Of a DNA stretch of 64,000 nucleotides, positions 51,799 to 62,211 are shown one piece after another. Under the pieces are notes generated by a model. That model did no database searches. It saw only the letters and a program-made list of their open reading frames with translations, and was not told where the DNA came from. Each line of letters begins with the position of its first letter. The stretch's first letter is position 1. This DNA comes from an uncultured Sulfitobacter sp. (GTDB lineage: Bacteria; Pseudomonadota; Alphaproteobacteria; Rhodobacterales; Rhodobacteraceae), in contig NZ_CANMQS010000003.1 of the NCBI RefSeq assembly GCF_947500075.1, positions 372,001 through 436,000 of the forward strand, read 5' to 3'. The translations under genes and the position numbers were made by a program.

Positions 51799-53070
51799 AT
51801 GACCACTGATACGCTGAATCTGGCCGATCTGAAGGCCCAGACGCCGAAGAACCTTCTGGCGATGGCCGAAGAGCTGGAGATTGAGAACGCCTCCACCATG
51901 CGCAAGGGCGAGATGATGTTCCAGATCCTGCGTGAGCGCGCGGATGAGGGATGGGAAATCTCCGGCGATGGGGTTCTGGAAGTGCTTCAGGACGGGTTTG
52001 GATTCCTGCGCTCTCCGGAGGCCAACTATCTGCCGGGTCCAGATGATATCTATGTGTCGCCCGACATGATCAGACAGTGGTCTTTGCGGACCGGAGACAC
52101 CATTCAGGGGCTGATCAAGGCCCCGGACGACAATGAGCGCTACTTTGCCCTGACAGAGGTCACAAAGATCAACTTTGAAGAGCCTGAGAAGGCCCGTCAC
52201 AAGGTTGCCTTTGAAAACCTGACACCGCTTTATCCGGATGAACGGATGACCATGGAAGTGGACGATCCGACGGTCAAAGACCGCTCTGCCCGGATCATTG
52301 ACCTGGTCTCTCCCATCGGGAAGGGGCAGCGGTCCCTGATCGTGGCGCCGCCGCGCACGGGTAAGACGGTTCTGTTGCAGAACATCGCCAACTCGATCGA
52401 GAAGAATCATCCCGAGTGTTATCTGATTGTGTTGCTCATTGATGAACGGCCCGAGGAAGTGACGGACATGCAGCGGTCAGTGAAAGGGGAAGTTGTATCC
52501 TCGACCTTTGATGAACCTGCGACCCGTCACGTGGCTGTCTCCGATATGGTGATCGAGAAAGCCAAGCGGCTGGTGGAACACAAACGTGATGTGGTGATCC
52601 TGCTCGATTCCATCACGCGCCTTGGCCGTGCATTCAACACGGTTGTGCCGTCCTCCGGCAAGGTTCTGACCGGTGGTGTGGATGCCAACGCACTGCAACG
52701 GCCCAAGCGGTTCTTTGGTGCGGCACGCAACATTGAAGAAGGCGGTTCGCTGACCATCATCGCAACTGCGCTGATTGATACCGGGTCGCGGATGGATGAG
52801 GTGATCTTTGAGGAATTCAAAGGCACGGGTAACTCTGAAATCGTGCTGGATCGCAAGATCGCAGACAAGCGCGTGTTCCCGGCGATAGACATTCTGAAGT
52901 CCGGGACGCGGAAAGAGGATCTGCTGGTCGACAAGATTGATCTCCAGAAGACCTTTGTGCTGCGCCGTATCCTGAACCCGATGGGGACCACGGATGCGAT
53001 TGAGTTCCTGATCGGGAAGCTGAAGCAGACCAAGACGAACTCAGACTTCTTCGATTCGATGAACACCTAG
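51799..53070 (+). CDS. rho: Transcription termination factor Rho
   Basis: 423 residues from ATG 51799 with AAAGGA upstream. N-terminal RNA-binding part [37 protein letters not shown] (in pieces) and [23 protein letters not shown], then ATPase [37 protein letters not shown] and [14 protein letters not shown], with the Q-loop/R-loop [20 protein letters not shown] and the secondary RNA site [16 protein letters not shown]. Length and all catalytic motifs are complete. No insertion domain. Confidence 0.98.
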   Translation: MTTDTLNLADLKAQTPKNLLAMAEELEIENASTMRKGEMMFQILRERADEGWEISGDGVLEVLQDGFGFLRSPEANYLPGPDDIYVSPDMIRQWSLRTGDTIQGLIKAPDDNERYFALTEVTKINFEEPEKARHKVAFENLTPLYPDERMTMEVDDPTVKDRSARIIDLVSPIGKGQRSLIVAPPRTGKTVLLQNIANSIEKNHPECYLIVLLIDERPEEVTDMQRSVKGEVVSSTFDEPATRHVAVSDMVIEKAKRLVEHKRDVVILLDSITRLGRAFNTVVPSSGKVLTGGVDANALQRPKRFFGAARNIEEGGSLTIIATALIDTGSRMDEVIFEEFKGTGNSEIVLDRKIADKRVFPAIDILKSGTRKEDLLVDKIDLQKTFVLRRILNPMGTTDAIEFLIGKLKQTKTNSDFFDSMNT

Positions 53071-53101
53071 AATATTTCATAATAACAATAGGTTATGTGA
53101 A

Positions 53102-54385
53102 ATGGAGACGATTTATGCCCAAGCTACGGCGATGGGCCGCGCAGGTGTTTGCGTGGTCCGGTTGTCGGGTGCGTGGGCGTTTGAGATTGCCGAACAGGTT
53201 GCAGGGCCACTGCCTCCCGTGCGGCAGGCTGCTGTACGGGCTGTGCGGGGGGCGGATGGCGCCCGGATTGATACGGCGTTGATCCTCGCCTTTGCAGGAC
53301 CCCATAGTTTCACCGGCGAAGACGTTGTTGAATTTCATCTCCATGGCAGTATCGCGGTGGTGAAGGCGTTCTTTGATGTCCTGTCTGGATTTGACGCCAC
53401 GCGGCTGGCGGAGCCGGGGGAGTTCACCCGCCGTGCGCTGGACAACGAGCGGCTCGACCTGGTGCAGGTTGAGGGGTTGGCAGACCTGATTGATGCGGAA
53501 ACCGAAGCGCAACGAAAGCAGGCCCTGCGTGTGCTTTCGGGCCATCTGGGCACACTGGTGGATGGATGGCGGTCGCGGTTGATCCGGGCGGCGGCCTTGC
53601 TGGAAGCGACAATTGATTTTGCAGATGAAGATGTCCCGGTTGATGTCACGCCAGAGGTGAACGATCTGCTTCGGGCCGTCCGGTCTGAGGTTGAAGCGGA
53701 GATTGATGGGAGTCAGGTTGCAGAACGTATCAGATCCGGGTTTGAGGTCGCGATTTTGGGTGCGCCGAATGCTGGGAAATCGACGTTGCTGAATGCCCTG
53801 GCTGGGCGGGAAGCAGCGATTACCTCGGACATTGCCGGGACGACACGGGATGTGATTGAGGTGCGTATGGACCTTGGCGGTCTGCCGGTGACGCTTTTGG
53901 ATACGGCGGGATTGCGGGACAGCGAAGATGTGGTCGAAGTGATTGGTATTGATCGTGCGATTGAGCGGGCGCGGGGTGCTGACCTGAGGGTCTTTCTGTC
54001 TGAAGAAAATGTGCAATTGAAGCTGACGCCGGTGGAGGGTGATATCGTTATTGCGCCGAAGGCAGACTTGCGGGGAGATGGTGAGGGTGTCTCTGGACTG
54101 ACGGGGCAGGGTGTGGATGAGCTGATTGATCAGGTGCGGGAGGCTTTGGCAGGGCGAGCTGCTTTGGTGGGTATCGCGACACATGCGCGTCATCGGTCTG
54201 TTCTGACAGAGGCCTTGGCGGGATTGACGCAGACAGATGCAATTCTGGTGTCGGGTCCTGATCGCTATGAACTTGCTGCTGAAGAGTTGCGGCATGTGAT
54301 AAGGTGCCTGGAAGCGCTGATCGGTCGGGTTGACGTTGAATCCCTGCTGGATGAGATCTTCTCCAGTTTTTGTTTGGGCAAGTGA
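53102..54385 (+). CDS. mnmE: tRNA modification GTPase MnmE
   Basis: 427 residues, slightly short of the usual ~450. Formyl-THF-binding N-domain ([38 protein letters not shown]), helical domain ([27 protein letters not shown]), GTPase domain (G1 [15 protein letters not shown]2 DIAGTTRD, G3 DTAGLRD) and the C-terminal FCLGK catalytic Cys motif. The G4 motif NKxD appears as PKAD ([10 protein letters not shown]), so Asn is replaced by Pro. With MnmG it makes 5-(carboxymethyl)aminomethyl-uridine at the tRNA wobble position. It ends 4 bp before mnmG. Confidence 0.95.
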   Translation: METIYAQATAMGRAGVCVVRLSGAWAFEIAEQVAGPLPPVRQAAVRAVRGADGARIDTALILAFAGPHSFTGEDVVEFHLHGSIAVVKAFFDVLSGFDATRLAEPGEFTRRALDNERLDLVQVEGLADLIDAETEAQRKQALRVLSGHLGTLVDGWRSRLIRAAALLEATIDFADEDVPVDVTPEVNDLLRAVRSEVEAEIDGSQVAERIRSGFEVAILGAPNAGKSTLLNALAGREAAITSDIAGTTRDVIEVRMDLGGLPVTLLDTAGLRDSEDVVEVIGIDRAIERARGADLRVFLSEENVQLKLTPVEGDIVIAPKADLRGDGEGVSGLTGQGVDELIDQVREALAGRAALVGIATHARHRSVLTEALAGLTQTDAILVSGPDRYELAAEELRHVIRCLEALIGRVDVESLLDEIFSSFCLGK

Positions 54386-54389
54386 TGGA

Positions 54390-56261
54390 GTGTTTCACGT
54401 GAAACATTTTGAGGTGATTGTCATTGGCGGTGGTCATGCCGGATCCGAAGCGGCGCATGCTGCTGCGCGGATGGGTGCGGAAACGGCGTTGGTCACGATG
54501 TCCAGAGATGGCATCGGGGTCATGTCTTGTAATCCGGCGATTGGAGGCTTGGGCAAAGGCCATCTGGTGCGAGAGATTGATGCCATGGACGGTGTCATGG
54601 CGCGGGTTGCGGACAAGGCGGGCATACAGTTTCGGTTGTTGAACCGCAGAAAGGGACCGGCAGTTCAGGGGCCAAGAGCGCAAGCGGATCGAAAGATCTA
54701 CAAGCGCGAGATGCTGGCGGAGACAGAACAACAGCCAAACCTTGAGATTATTGAGGGGGAGGTTGTTGATTTTGTCATGAATGGCGCTGCCGTTGCGGGT
54801 GTCGTTCTGGCGTCGGGTGAGCAGATCACTGCCTCTGCCGTTATCCTGACCACCGGAACATTCCTGCGCGGTGTGATACATATCGGCGATGTCAGCCGTT
54901 CCGGTGGGCGGATGGGCGACAAGGCGACGGAGCAACTCGCCCTTCGGATGGATAGCTTTGAACTTCCAATGGGCCGTTTGAAAACGGGCACGCCACCACG
55001 CCTTGATGGCCGGACAATCGGCTGGTCAGGGTTGGAACAACAGCCGGGAGATGATGAGCCAACCCTCTTTTCGTTTATGTCGACGGGCGTGAGTGCGCCG
55101 CAGATTACCTGCGGGATCACGCATACGAACGCTGCGACGCATGAGATCATTGCGCAGAACCTCGAACGCTCCGCCATGTACGGCGGTCACATTGACGGGG
55201 TTGGTCCGCGGTATTGCCCGTCGATTGAAGATAAGGTGGTGAGGTTTGCGGACAAGACGTCTCACCAGATCTTCCTGGAACCAGAGGGGGCGGATGACCA
55301 TACGATTTATCCGAACGGGATATCGACGTCATTGCCTGTGGAGGTGCAAGAAGCCTATGTCAGTTCGATTGCTGGCCTTGAGAATGCAGTGATCCTGCAA
55401 CCGGGCTATGCCATTGAATATGACTATGTCGATCCGCGCGCTTTGCGGGCCACGTTGGAGCTGCGGTCGGTGCCGGGATTGTACCTGGCTGGGCAGATCA
55501 ATGGAACCACAGGGTATGAGGAGGCGGCAGCGCAAGGGCTTGTGGCGGGGTTGAACGCGGCGCGGGCGGCAAAACAAGGCGATCCAGTCCTCTTCAGTCG
55601 GTCTGAGAGCTATATCGGTGTGATGGTGGATGATCTGACAACGCGCGGCGTGACAGAGCCCTATCGCATGTTCACCTCTCGGGCGGAGTTTCGGCTGTCC
55701 CTGAGGGCGGACAACGCAGATCAACGCCTGACGCCATTGGCGATGGTGCTGGGATGTGTGGGGGAGGCGCGCGCGGCGCTTTTTAGCGAAAAGTCAGCGC
55801 AGTTGCGGAAGACGAAGCAACAGCTATCGGATCATACCTTTACGCCGAAGGAGGCAACGCAATCCGGGATCAAGGTGAGCCAGGATGGAAACCGCCGCTC
55901 TGCGTTTCAGCTCCTGTCGTTTCCCGATGTTGGGTTTGACGATCTGATTCCACTGCTGCCGGAGCTTGATGACGTGCCCGATGGCATCCGTCAGCAAATT
56001 GAACGGGACGCGCTCTATGCGAATTACCTGGACCGCCAGCAACGTGATATAGATGTGCTGCAAAAAGATGAAGCACATCGGATTCCGGAGGGTTTCGATT
56101 ATGGGGCGCTGGAAGGGCTGTCAAATGAGTTGAAGGCTAAGTTGATGGCGGCGCAACCTGAAACACTGGCTCAGGCGGGGCGGATTGACGGGATGACGCC
56201 GGCGGCGTTGACGTTGCTGCTGACGCGGTTGAAACGAAATGCGCGTAAGAAGACAGCATGA
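54390..56261 (+). CDS. mnmG: tRNA uridine 5-carboxymethylaminomethyl modification enzyme MnmG (GidA)
   Basis: 623 residues from GTG 54390 ([20 protein letters not shown]). The FAD-binding motif is [10 protein letters not shown] with Ser where most have Cys. Other motifs: [35 protein letters not shown] (in pieces), [37 protein letters not shown] and [22 protein letters not shown]. The start is fixed by the parS site: TTT CAC GTG AAA CA of parS encodes FHVKH. Starts 4 bp after the mnmE stop and overlaps rsmG by ATGA. Confidence 0.96.
   Translation: MFHVKHFEVIVIGGGHAGSEAAHAAARMGAETALVTMSRDGIGVMSCNPAIGGLGKGHLVREIDAMDGVMARVADKAGIQFRLLNRRKGPAVQGPRAQADRKIYKREMLAETEQQPNLEIIEGEVVDFVMNGAAVAGVVLASGEQITASAVILTTGTFLRGVIHIGDVSRSGGRMGDKATEQLALRMDSFELPMGRLKTGTPPRLDGRTIGWSGLEQQPGDDEPTLFSFMSTGVSAPQITCGITHTNAATHEIIAQNLERSAMYGGHIDGVGPRYCPSIEDKVVRFADKTSHQIFLEPEGADDHTIYPNGISTSLPVEVQEAYVSSIAGLENAVILQPGYAIEYDYVDPRALRATLELRSVPGLYLAGQINGTTGYEEAAAQGLVAGLNAARAAKQGDPVLFSRSESYIGVMVDDLTTRGVTEPYRMFTSRAEFRLSLRADNADQRLTPLAMVLGCVGEARAALFSEKSAQLRKTKQQLSDHTFTPKEATQSGIKVSQDGNRRSAFQLLSFPDVGFDDLIPLLPELDDVPDGIRQQIERDALYANYLDRQQRDIDVLQKDEAHRIPEGFDYGALEGLSNELKAKLMAAQPETLAQAGRIDGMTPAALTLLLTRLKRNARKKTA
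54391..54406. promoter_or_regulatory. parS centromere site 1
   Basis: TGTTTCACGTGAAACA, a perfect 16-bp palindrome, matches the consensus parS. It covers the 5' end of mnmG from the second base of the GTG start codon. About 2.5 kb upstream of parA. Confidence 0.97.
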
Positions 56262-56866
56262 CAACAGATCACGGACTGAATGTTTCACGTGAAACATTGG
56301 AACGGCTGGAAGCCTTCGTTAAGCTGGTCGAAAAGTGGACGGTAAAGATCAACCTGATCTCCAAGGCCAGTATTCCGCACATCTGGGACCGCCATATTCG
56401 CGATTCCGTTCAGATCTTCGATATTGCGCCAGCCTGCGCGCATTGGCTTGATCTGGGCAGCGGCGGCGGTTTTCCGGGCATTGTCGTGGCGATCATCGCG
56501 GTTGAACAAAGCCCGGACACAAAGTTCACCCTTGTTGAAAGCGACCAACGGAAATCAGCCTTCCTGAGAGGTGCCATACGGGAACTCTCCCTGAACGGTG
56601 TGGTGCGTTCCGAACGTATTGAGGCGCTTGCCCCCCAAAATGCCGATGTGATCAGTGCCCGCGCCTTGTCTGATCTGGACGCGCTGATGGGGTTTGCAAG
56701 CCGACATATGGCCCCGACGGGAACAGCCATTTTCCCAAAAGGAGAAAACTGGCAGAAAGAGCATGCGGCCGCCCAAGAACGGTGGTCATACCGCTGTGAA
56801 GCCATTACAAGCATCACAAACCCTGCTGCAGCTGTGTTGAGAATTGAGGATATTCGACGTGTCTGA
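56258..56866 (+). CDS. rsmG: 16S rRNA (guanine527-N7)-methyltransferase RsmG (GidB)
   Basis: 202 residues: [22 protein letters not shown] at the start, [17 protein letters not shown], the SAM-binding [39 protein letters not shown] and [20 protein letters not shown]. Methylates G527 of 16S rRNA. Its codons 8-12 carry a second parS site. ATGA overlap with mnmG and 8-bp overlap with parA. Confidence 0.96.
   Translation: MTTDHGLNVSRETLERLEAFVKLVEKWTVKINLISKASIPHIWDRHIRDSVQIFDIAPACAHWLDLGSGGGFPGIVVAIIAVEQSPDTKFTLVESDQRKSAFLRGAIRELSLNGVVRSERIEALAPQNADVISARALSDLDALMGFASRHMAPTGTAIFPKGENWQKEHAAAQERWSYRCEAITSITNPAAAVLRIEDIRRV
56281..56296. promoter_or_regulatory. parS centromere site 2
   Basis: Second perfect TGTTTCACGTGAAACA, 1.9 kb from site 1. 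It lies in the first codons of rsmG (encoding VSRETL with its flanks). Confidence 0.97.
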
Positions 56867-57659
56867 CCCCACGCGGCCACAAGGGCCCAAGATTATCGCT
56901 GTGGCAAACCAAAAAGGCGGCGTTGGCAAGACGACCACGACAATCAACCTTGCCGCTGCCCTGGTGGAGGCGGGAAAGCGTGTGCTGGTGGTTGATCTTG
57001 ATCCGCAGGGAAATGCCTCCACGGGGTTTGGGATCGCGCTGGATGACCGTGAATTTACCACTTATGAGCTGCTGCTTGAGGATATCGCACTGGATCGCCT
57101 GGTGCAGCAAACCAACCACGACGGCCTGTATGTCATCCCTGCCACTGTCGATCTGAGTTCTGCTGATATTGAACTCATTTCGAATGAAAAGCGGAGCTTC
57201 CTTCTGCATGATGCGCTGCGGCAGCTTCAGATGGATGATTTTGCGCTGGATTACATCCTGATTGATTGCCCGCCGTCGCTGAACCTTTTGACAGTGAACG
57301 CAATGATTGCTGCACATTCCATTCTGGTGCCGCTTCAAAGTGAATTTTTTGCCCTCGAAGGTCTTTCTCAGCTGATGATGACCGTGCGGGAAGTGCGGCA
57401 GAGCGGAAACAAGGATCTTCGGATCGAGGGGGTGGTCTTGACCATGTACGACCGGCGCAACAACCTGTCCCAACAAGTGGAGCAGGATGCGCGCGATACA
57501 TTGGGCGATGTTGTGTTCAAAACCATGATCCCCCGGAACGTCCGGGTCAGCGAAGCGCCCAGCTTTGCTTTGCCGGTGCTGTCTTACGACAGCCAGTCCA
57601 AAGGGGCGATGGCATACCGGGCTTTGGCGCAGGAAATACTGGAAAACAATCAAAACTAA
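56859..57659 (+). CDS. parA: Chromosome partitioning ATPase ParA (Soj)
   Basis: 266 residues from GTG 56859 with GAGG ten bases before; TTG 56844 is also in frame but would add only MRIFD-type residues. Deviant Walker A ANQKGGVGKTTTTINLA with the signature Lys, DLDPQGNASTGFG, IDCPPSLNLLTVNAM and PLQSEFFALEGLSQL. ParA moves parS-ParB complexes along the nucleoid. Overlaps rsmG by 8 bp and lies 10 bp before parB. Confidence 0.97.
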   Translation: MSDPTRPQGPKIIAVANQKGGVGKTTTTINLAAALVEAGKRVLVVDLDPQGNASTGFGIALDDREFTTYELLLEDIALDRLVQQTNHDGLYVIPATVDLSSADIELISNEKRSFLLHDALRQLQMDDFALDYILIDCPPSLNLLTVNAMIAAHSILVPLQSEFFALEGLSQLMMTVREVRQSGNKDLRIEGVVLTMYDRRNNLSQQVEQDARDTLGDVVFKTMIPRNVRVSEAPSFALPVLSYDSQSKGAMAYRALAQEILENNQN

Positions 57660-57669
57660 GGGGGTCGAA

Positions 57670-58560
57670 ATGGCAGAGAAGCAGGAACGCAAGCGGGGTT
57701 TGGGTCGTGGGCTGTCGGCATTGATGGCCGACGTGACAGAGTCCGAAAACACCGCCGCCAAAGGACCGGGTGCGGCTGAGCGTCTGATCCCGATTGAGCA
57801 GATCTCTCCCAACCCAGACCAGCCGAGGAAACGCTTCGCGTCCGAAGATCTTGAAGACCTCGCGGCGTCGATCAAGGAGAAAGGTGTTATCCAGCCCTTG
57901 ATCGTCCGCGCCCGTCCCGATGACAGTTTTGAAATCGTTGCCGGCGAACGCCGCTGGCGCGCGTCGCAGATGGCGCAACTGCACGAACTGCCAGTCATTG
58001 TGCGTGAATTTACCGATGTTGAAGTGCTCGAAGTTGCGATCATTGAGAACATTCAGCGTGCTGATCTGAACCCGATTGAAGAAGCCGCAGGATACCGTCA
58101 ACTGATGGACCGCTTTGGTCACACGCAGGAGAAAATGGCCGAAGCGCTTGGCAAGAGCAGGAGCCATATTGCCAACCTGCTGCGTCTGCTCAACCTCCCG
58201 GATGGGGTGGTAGAGATGGTGCGCACCGGTGCCCTCAGTGCCGGACATGCGCGCGCGTTGATCCCGGCCCAGGACCCGCTGAAGCTTGCGCAGCAGATCA
58301 TCAAAGGCGGCCTGTCCGTCCGCGCGGCTGAGGCTTTGGTCAAGAAGGAAGCCAGTGGTCCTGCGTCAAAACTCACCGCCAAATCCCCCGCGCAGGAAAA
58401 GGATGCCGATACCGTCGCGTTGGAGCGGGATCTTGCGGCGGCGATTGGGATGAAAGTGTCTTTGGACCACAAGGATGGGCAGGAAAGCGGCAAGCTGACG
58501 CTTCACTATCGGACATTGGAAGAGCTGGATGAACTGTGCCGTGTCCTCGGCGGCGGTTAA
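57670..58560 (+). CDS. parB: Chromosome partitioning protein ParB (Spo0J)
   Basis: 296 residues from ATG 57670 with GGGG upstream. N-terminus KRGLGRGLSALMADV (typical ParA-interacting end), CTPase/ParB domain with ISPNPDQPRKRF, EKGVIQPLIVR, GERRWRASQMAQL and IIENIQRADLNPIEEA (GERRxRA CTP motif), then the HTH region TQEKMAEALGKSRSHIANLLRLLNLP, and the C-terminal dimerisation domain. Binds the two parS sites just upstream. Converges on hemW with a 4-bp overlap of stops. Confidence 0.97.
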   Translation: MAEKQERKRGLGRGLSALMADVTESENTAAKGPGAAERLIPIEQISPNPDQPRKRFASEDLEDLAASIKEKGVIQPLIVRARPDDSFEIVAGERRWRASQMAQLHELPVIVREFTDVEVLEVAIIENIQRADLNPIEEAAGYRQLMDRFGHTQEKMAEALGKSRSHIANLLRLLNLPDGVVEMVRTGALSAGHARALIPAQDPLKLAQQIIKGGLSVRAAEALVKKEASGPASKLTAKSPAQEKDADTVALERDLAAAIGMKVSLDHKDGQESGKLTLHYRTLEELDELCRVLGGG

Positions 58561-59714
58561 TCCGGCAGCAGGGCTTCTATTACGGCATTAAGAACCATAA
58601 ACCCTTGATCCGTAACGATTAAACGGCGATCTGAAACACGAACCATACCCAGATCGGCAAGCTCCGCTACCTTCTCGCTGGGCAGGGATGCCCCGGCAAT
58701 GCTCTCGTATCGCCGCAGGTCGATGCCTTCTTTCAGGCGCAGGCCCATCAGCAGGAATTCCTGTGCCTGATCCATAGCAGACAAAGTACCGCGCTGCTTC
58801 TCCGTCATGCCCTGCATTGCACCCTCCAGCCATCGTTTGGGATTGCTGAAGGCTTCGGTGGCCCGTTTTTGTCCGCCCAGCGTCAATCGGCCATGTGCGC
58901 CGGGACCGATGCCGATGTAGTCTCCATACCGCCAGTAGATCAAGTTGTGCCGTGAGGCGGCGCCGTCCCGCGCATGATTTGAGACTTCGTAGGCGGGCAT
59001 GCCCATGTCTTCACAAATCTCCTGTGTGCGCGTGTACATGTCCGCGCCCAGATCCTCATCCGGTAATCCCCGCAAACCCCCGCGGTTGTAGCGGTCGCCG
59101 AATGCAGTGCCTTGTTCAATGGTCAGTTGGTACAGCGACAAGTGATCAAGGGCCAATGTTAGAGCCTGTTTCAGCTCTACTTCCCAATCGGCAAGGCTCT
59201 GATCCTGCCGCCCGTAGATCAGATCGAAACTGACCCGATCAAAGGTGTTCCGCGCGATGTCGAAGGCTGTCATGGCTTCTGTGGCAGTGTGAATGCGCCC
59301 CAACCGGCGCAGGTCGGTATGATTGAGCGCCTGAATGCCCATCGAAATCCTGTTCACCCCGGCTTCCCGATAGGCTGTAAAACGGCCGGCTTCAACAGAA
59401 CTTGGGTTTGCCTCCAGTGTGATTTCCAGATCATTCGCAACGGGCCAATGGGTGCGGATCGCGGCGATGAGATCTGAGACCACATCGGGATCCATCAGGC
59501 TGGGTGTGCCACCCCCAAAGAAAACGGCGTTCAAAACCCGGTCCGGTGTTTCAGCCGCAGCGCGTGAAAGCTCGGCGATGTAGGCGTTGCGCCAAGCATT
59601 CTGATCAATGTTGCGCGAAACGTGGCTGTTGAAATCGCAATAGGGACATTTCGCCTCGCAAAACGGCCAATGGATATAGAGGCCAAAGCCCCCCTCTCGC
59701 CAGTCCTCAGTCAA
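58557..59714 (-). CDS. hemW: Radical SAM haem chaperone HemW
   Basis: 385 residues from TTG 59714, which overlaps the rdgB stop (TTGACTGA). The N-terminus [24 protein letters not shown] has the radical-SAM Cys19, Cys23 and Cys26 plus the HemW fourth Cys-less spacing; then [21 protein letters not shown] and [13 protein letters not shown]. HemW-type proteins carry haem and are often misnamed coproporphyrinogen oxidase; the CxxxCxxC without the HemN-specific Cys supports HemW. Convergent with parB. Confidence 0.93.
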   Translation of the reverse strand: MTEDWREGGFGLYIHWPFCEAKCPYCDFNSHVSRNIDQNAWRNAYIAELSRAAAETPDRVLNAVFFGGGTPSLMDPDVVSDLIAAIRTHWPVANDLEITLEANPSSVEAGRFTAYREAGVNRISMGIQALNHTDLRRLGRIHTATEAMTAFDIARNTFDRVSFDLIYGRQDQSLADWEVELKQALTLALDHLSLYQLTIEQGTAFGDRYNRGGLRGLPDEDLGADMYTRTQEICEDMGMPAYEVSNHARDGAASRHNLIYWRYGDYIGIGPGAHGRLTLGGQKRATEAFSNPKRWLEGAMQGMTEKQRGTLSAMDQAQEFLLMGLRLKEGIDLRRYESIAGASLPSEKVAELADLGMVRVSDRRLIVTDQGFMVLNAVIEALLPD

Positions 59715-60318
59715 AACAACCCTTGATCAGCTTGGTAAAGGCATCTGCCCTGTGGCTGATTGCGTTTTTCTGATCAGCATCCATTTCGGCAAAGGTGATG
59801 TCATGGCCGTCGGGTTGAAACACAGGATCATATCCATGGCCCAGCTTGCCCCGCATCGGCCAGACAAGCGTGCCCTCCACCGTTCCTGCATAGACTTCGT
59901 CATGGCCATCAGGCCAGGCCAGTACCAATGTCGCGCAAAAACGTGCATGTCGGGGATGGGGCGCGCTCTTCTCTTCCAGCAGCCTGTGGGTCTTGGTCAT
60001 CGCCATCACGAAATCCCGGCCATCCGGTGTTTCCGCCCAATCTGCGGTATAGACACCGGGCGCGCCGTCCAGCGCGTCGACCTCAATTCCCGAATCGTCG
60101 GCCAGTGCTGGCATCCCGGTTGCCTTTGCCGCCGCATGCGCCTTGATCCGGGCATTGCCGACAAAGGTGGTTTCCGTCTCTTCCGGTTCAGGCAGGCCCA
60201 GTTCCGCCGCGCCGACAACCTGCACCCCGCGGGGCGCAAAGAGCTGCGCCATTTCTTCGAGCTTGCCCGCGTTGTGGGTCGCGATCAGGATACGGTCGGA
60301 GGTGAACTTGCGTGTCAC
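59707..60318 (-). CDS. rdgB: RdgB/HAM1 non-canonical purine NTP pyrophosphatase
   Basis: 203 residues from GTG 60318, GTGA-coupled to rph (60315-60318). Motifs: [67 protein letters not shown] (in pieces) and [17 protein letters not shown]. Hydrolyses ITP, XTP and dITP to keep the nucleotide pool clean. Order rph-rdgB-hemW is conserved in Rhodobacterales. Confidence 0.97.
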   Translation of the reverse strand: MTRKFTSDRILIATHNAGKLEEMAQLFAPRGVQVVGAAELGLPEPEETETTFVGNARIKAHAAAKATGMPALADDSGIEVDALDGAPGVYTADWAETPDGRDFVMAMTKTHRLLEEKSAPHPRHARFCATLVLAWPDGHDEVYAGTVEGTLVWPMRGKLGHGYDPVFQPDGHDITFAEMDADQKNAISHRADAFTKLIKGCFD

Positions 60319-61028
60319 GCAGTGACGTCTTTCTGGATCGACGCCAATTCCGCCACACCTTTTTCCGCCAGATCCATCAGTTCATTCATCTGATCGCGGG
60401 AATAGGTGGAACCTTCGGCGCTCATCTGCACTTCGATCAGCTTGCCGGTTGCGGTCATGATGAAATTGCCATCAACGCCGGCTTCGGAATCCTCCGGGTA
60501 GTCCAGATCAAGCACGGGCTGGCCCGCGTAGATGCCGCAGCTTACTGCCGAAACTGGATCTTCCAAAGGGTCGGAGATGATGTCACCGGCCTTCATCAGC
60601 TTGTTCACCGCAAGACGCAGGGCAATCCAGCCGCCGGTGATGGAGGCGCAGCGTGTGCCGCCGTCTGCCTGCAAGACATCACAGTCGATTGAAATCTGGC
60701 GCTCGCCCAAAGCAACCCGGTCCACGCCGGCGCGCAGCGATCGACCGATGAGACGCTGAATTTCCACCGTGCGCCCGCCTTGTTTGCCCATCGCCGCTTC
60801 CCGCCGCATGCGGGTGTTGGTCGCGCGGGGCAGCATCCCGTATTCCGCTGTCACCCAGCCCAATCCGGACCCCTTGATGAACGGCGGCACGCGGTCTTCG
60901 ACCGTTGCGGTGCACAGGACATGGGTGTCACCCACCTTGATCAGCGCCGATCCTTCAGCGTGTTTGGTAAACCCGACCTCAACAGAGACAGGGCGCATTT
61001 CGTCAAGTTTCCGGCCAGAAGGGCGCAT
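60315..61028 (-). CDS. rph: Ribonuclease PH
   Basis: 237 residues: [68 protein letters not shown] (in pieces), [20 protein letters not shown] and [18 protein letters not shown]. Phosphorolytic 3'-5' exoribonuclease that trims tRNA 3' ends. Length 237 is standard. Divergent from hrcA with 109 bp between starts. Confidence 0.98.
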   Translation of the reverse strand: MRPSGRKLDEMRPVSVEVGFTKHAEGSALIKVGDTHVLCTATVEDRVPPFIKGSGLGWVTAEYGMLPRATNTRMRREAAMGKQGGRTVEIQRLIGRSLRAGVDRVALGERQISIDCDVLQADGGTRCASITGGWIALRLAVNKLMKAGDIISDPLEDPVSAVSCGIYAGQPVLDLDYPEDSEAGVDGNFIMTATGKLIEVQMSAEGSTYSRDQMNELMDLAEKGVAELASIQKDVTA

Positions 61029-61090
61029 GGGATATCCTTTTTGATTTGGCTTCGGGGATACCGCCCCACGCGCCTGTTATGCAAGCAAGA

Positions 61091-61119
61091 TTGACGTTTG
61101 CGCTCTGCCTCCCTTTATT
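61091..61119 (+). promoter_or_regulatory. Candidate promoter of hrcA-grpE
   Basis: TTGACG (61091-61096), 17-bp spacer, TTTATT (61114-61119) ahead of hrcA, giving a short leader that includes AGGTGAG before the ATG. No CIRCE element (TTAGCACTC...GAGTGCTAA) is visible here, so hrcA does not seem to repress itself directly. Confidence 0.42.
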
Positions 61120-61137
61120 GGCACCAGAGGTGAGTGA

Positions 61138-62202
61138 ATGTCAGAGACTGTCAAGCTGCTGAAGGAAATGAATGATCGCTCCCGCGAAGTGTTTCGCCGT
61201 GTGGTTGAAGGATATCTGGATACAGGTGACCCGGTTGGTTCCCGCACGCTGACGCGGGATTTTAGTGAGAAGGTCAGTGCCGCCACGATCCGCAATGTGA
61301 TGCAGGATCTTGAACATATCGGTGTGCTTGGCTCCCCGCACATCAGCGCCGGGCGTATCCCCACGCAGCTTGGGTTGCGGATGTTTGTCGATGGGATGAT
61401 CGAGGTGGGTGATCCTTCGGACAAGGATCGTGAAAAGATCGACGCGACGATGGGGCAGGATGCGTCAGACGTGGGCAACCTGCTGGACCGCGTGGGATCG
61501 GCCTTGTCCGGTGTGACCCATGGCGCATCGCTGGTGCTGACCCCCAAGCACGAAGCCCCGATCAAGCATATCGAGTTTGTGTCCCTGTCCCCGGACCGCG
61601 CGCTGGTGGTTCTGGTCTTTTCCGACGGTCATGTGGAGAACCGGCTGTTCACACCGCCGCCCGGACAAACCCCCAGTTCCATGCGGGAGGCTGCGAATTT
61701 CCTCAACGCTTTGGTGGAAGGCAAGACCATCAGCGAATTGCAGCGCAGCATCAAACAGCAGATTGCGCAGCGCCGGTCCGAAATTGACGCGCTTGCGCAG
61801 GAACTTGTTGAAAGCGGTGCGGTCCTTTGGGAAGGCGAAGGGGAACATTCGGAACGCCTGATCGTGCGGGGCCGCGCGAACCTGCTGGACGGGGACGCAG
61901 AAGCCGAAGATCTGGAGCGGGTGAGACAGCTGTTTGATGACCTTGAGCGCAAGCGCGATATCGCTGAATTTCTGGAACTTGCCGAAGGTGGTGACGGTGT
62001 GCGCATCTTTATTGGCTCTGAGAACAAACTTTTCTCACTTTCGGGTTCCTCTCTGGTGGTTTCCCCTTATATGAACGCTGATCGAAAGGTGATCGGTGCG
62101 GTCGGTGTGATCGGCCCCACGCGCCTGAATTATGGACGTATTGTGCCGATTGTGAATTACACGGCGCAGCTGGTCGGAAAGATGGTCTCCGACCGCAGCT
62201 AG
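61138..62202 (+). CDS. hrcA: Heat-inducible transcription repressor HrcA
   Basis: 354 residues from ATG 61138 with AGGTGAG upstream. The winged HTH is at the N-terminus (LTRDFSEKVSAATIRNVMQDLEHIGVL, then HISAGRIPTQLGLRMFVD, the typical HrcA run), and the C-terminal sensing part has VVLVFSDGHVENRLF and FIGSENKLFSLSGSSLVVSPY, GAVGVIGPTRLNYGRIVPIV. HrcA binds CIRCE to repress groESL in alphaproteobacteria and is tuned by GroEL. Ten bp before grpE. Confidence 0.97.
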   Translation: MSETVKLLKEMNDRSREVFRRVVEGYLDTGDPVGSRTLTRDFSEKVSAATIRNVMQDLEHIGVLGSPHISAGRIPTQLGLRMFVDGMIEVGDPSDKDREKIDATMGQDASDVGNLLDRVGSALSGVTHGASLVLTPKHEAPIKHIEFVSLSPDRALVVLVFSDGHVENRLFTPPPGQTPSSMREAANFLNALVEGKTISELQRSIKQQIAQRRSEIDALAQELVESGAVLWEGEGEHSERLIVRGRANLLDGDAEAEDLERVRQLFDDLERKRDIAEFLELAEGGDGVRIFIGSENKLFSLSGSSLVVSPYMNADRKVIGAVGVIGPTRLNYGRIVPIVNYTAQLVGKMVSDRS

Positions 62203-62211
62203 AGGTGAAGA

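Noticed and set aside
58557..59714. Gene as oxygen-independent coproporphyrinogen oxidase HemN
   Set aside because: Length 385 and the Cys pattern fit HemW; HemN is longer (about 450) and carries an additional conserved Cys and N-terminal region.
61029..61137. CIRCE element before hrcA
   Set aside because: No TTAGCACTC-N9-GAGTGCTAA or close variant is present.
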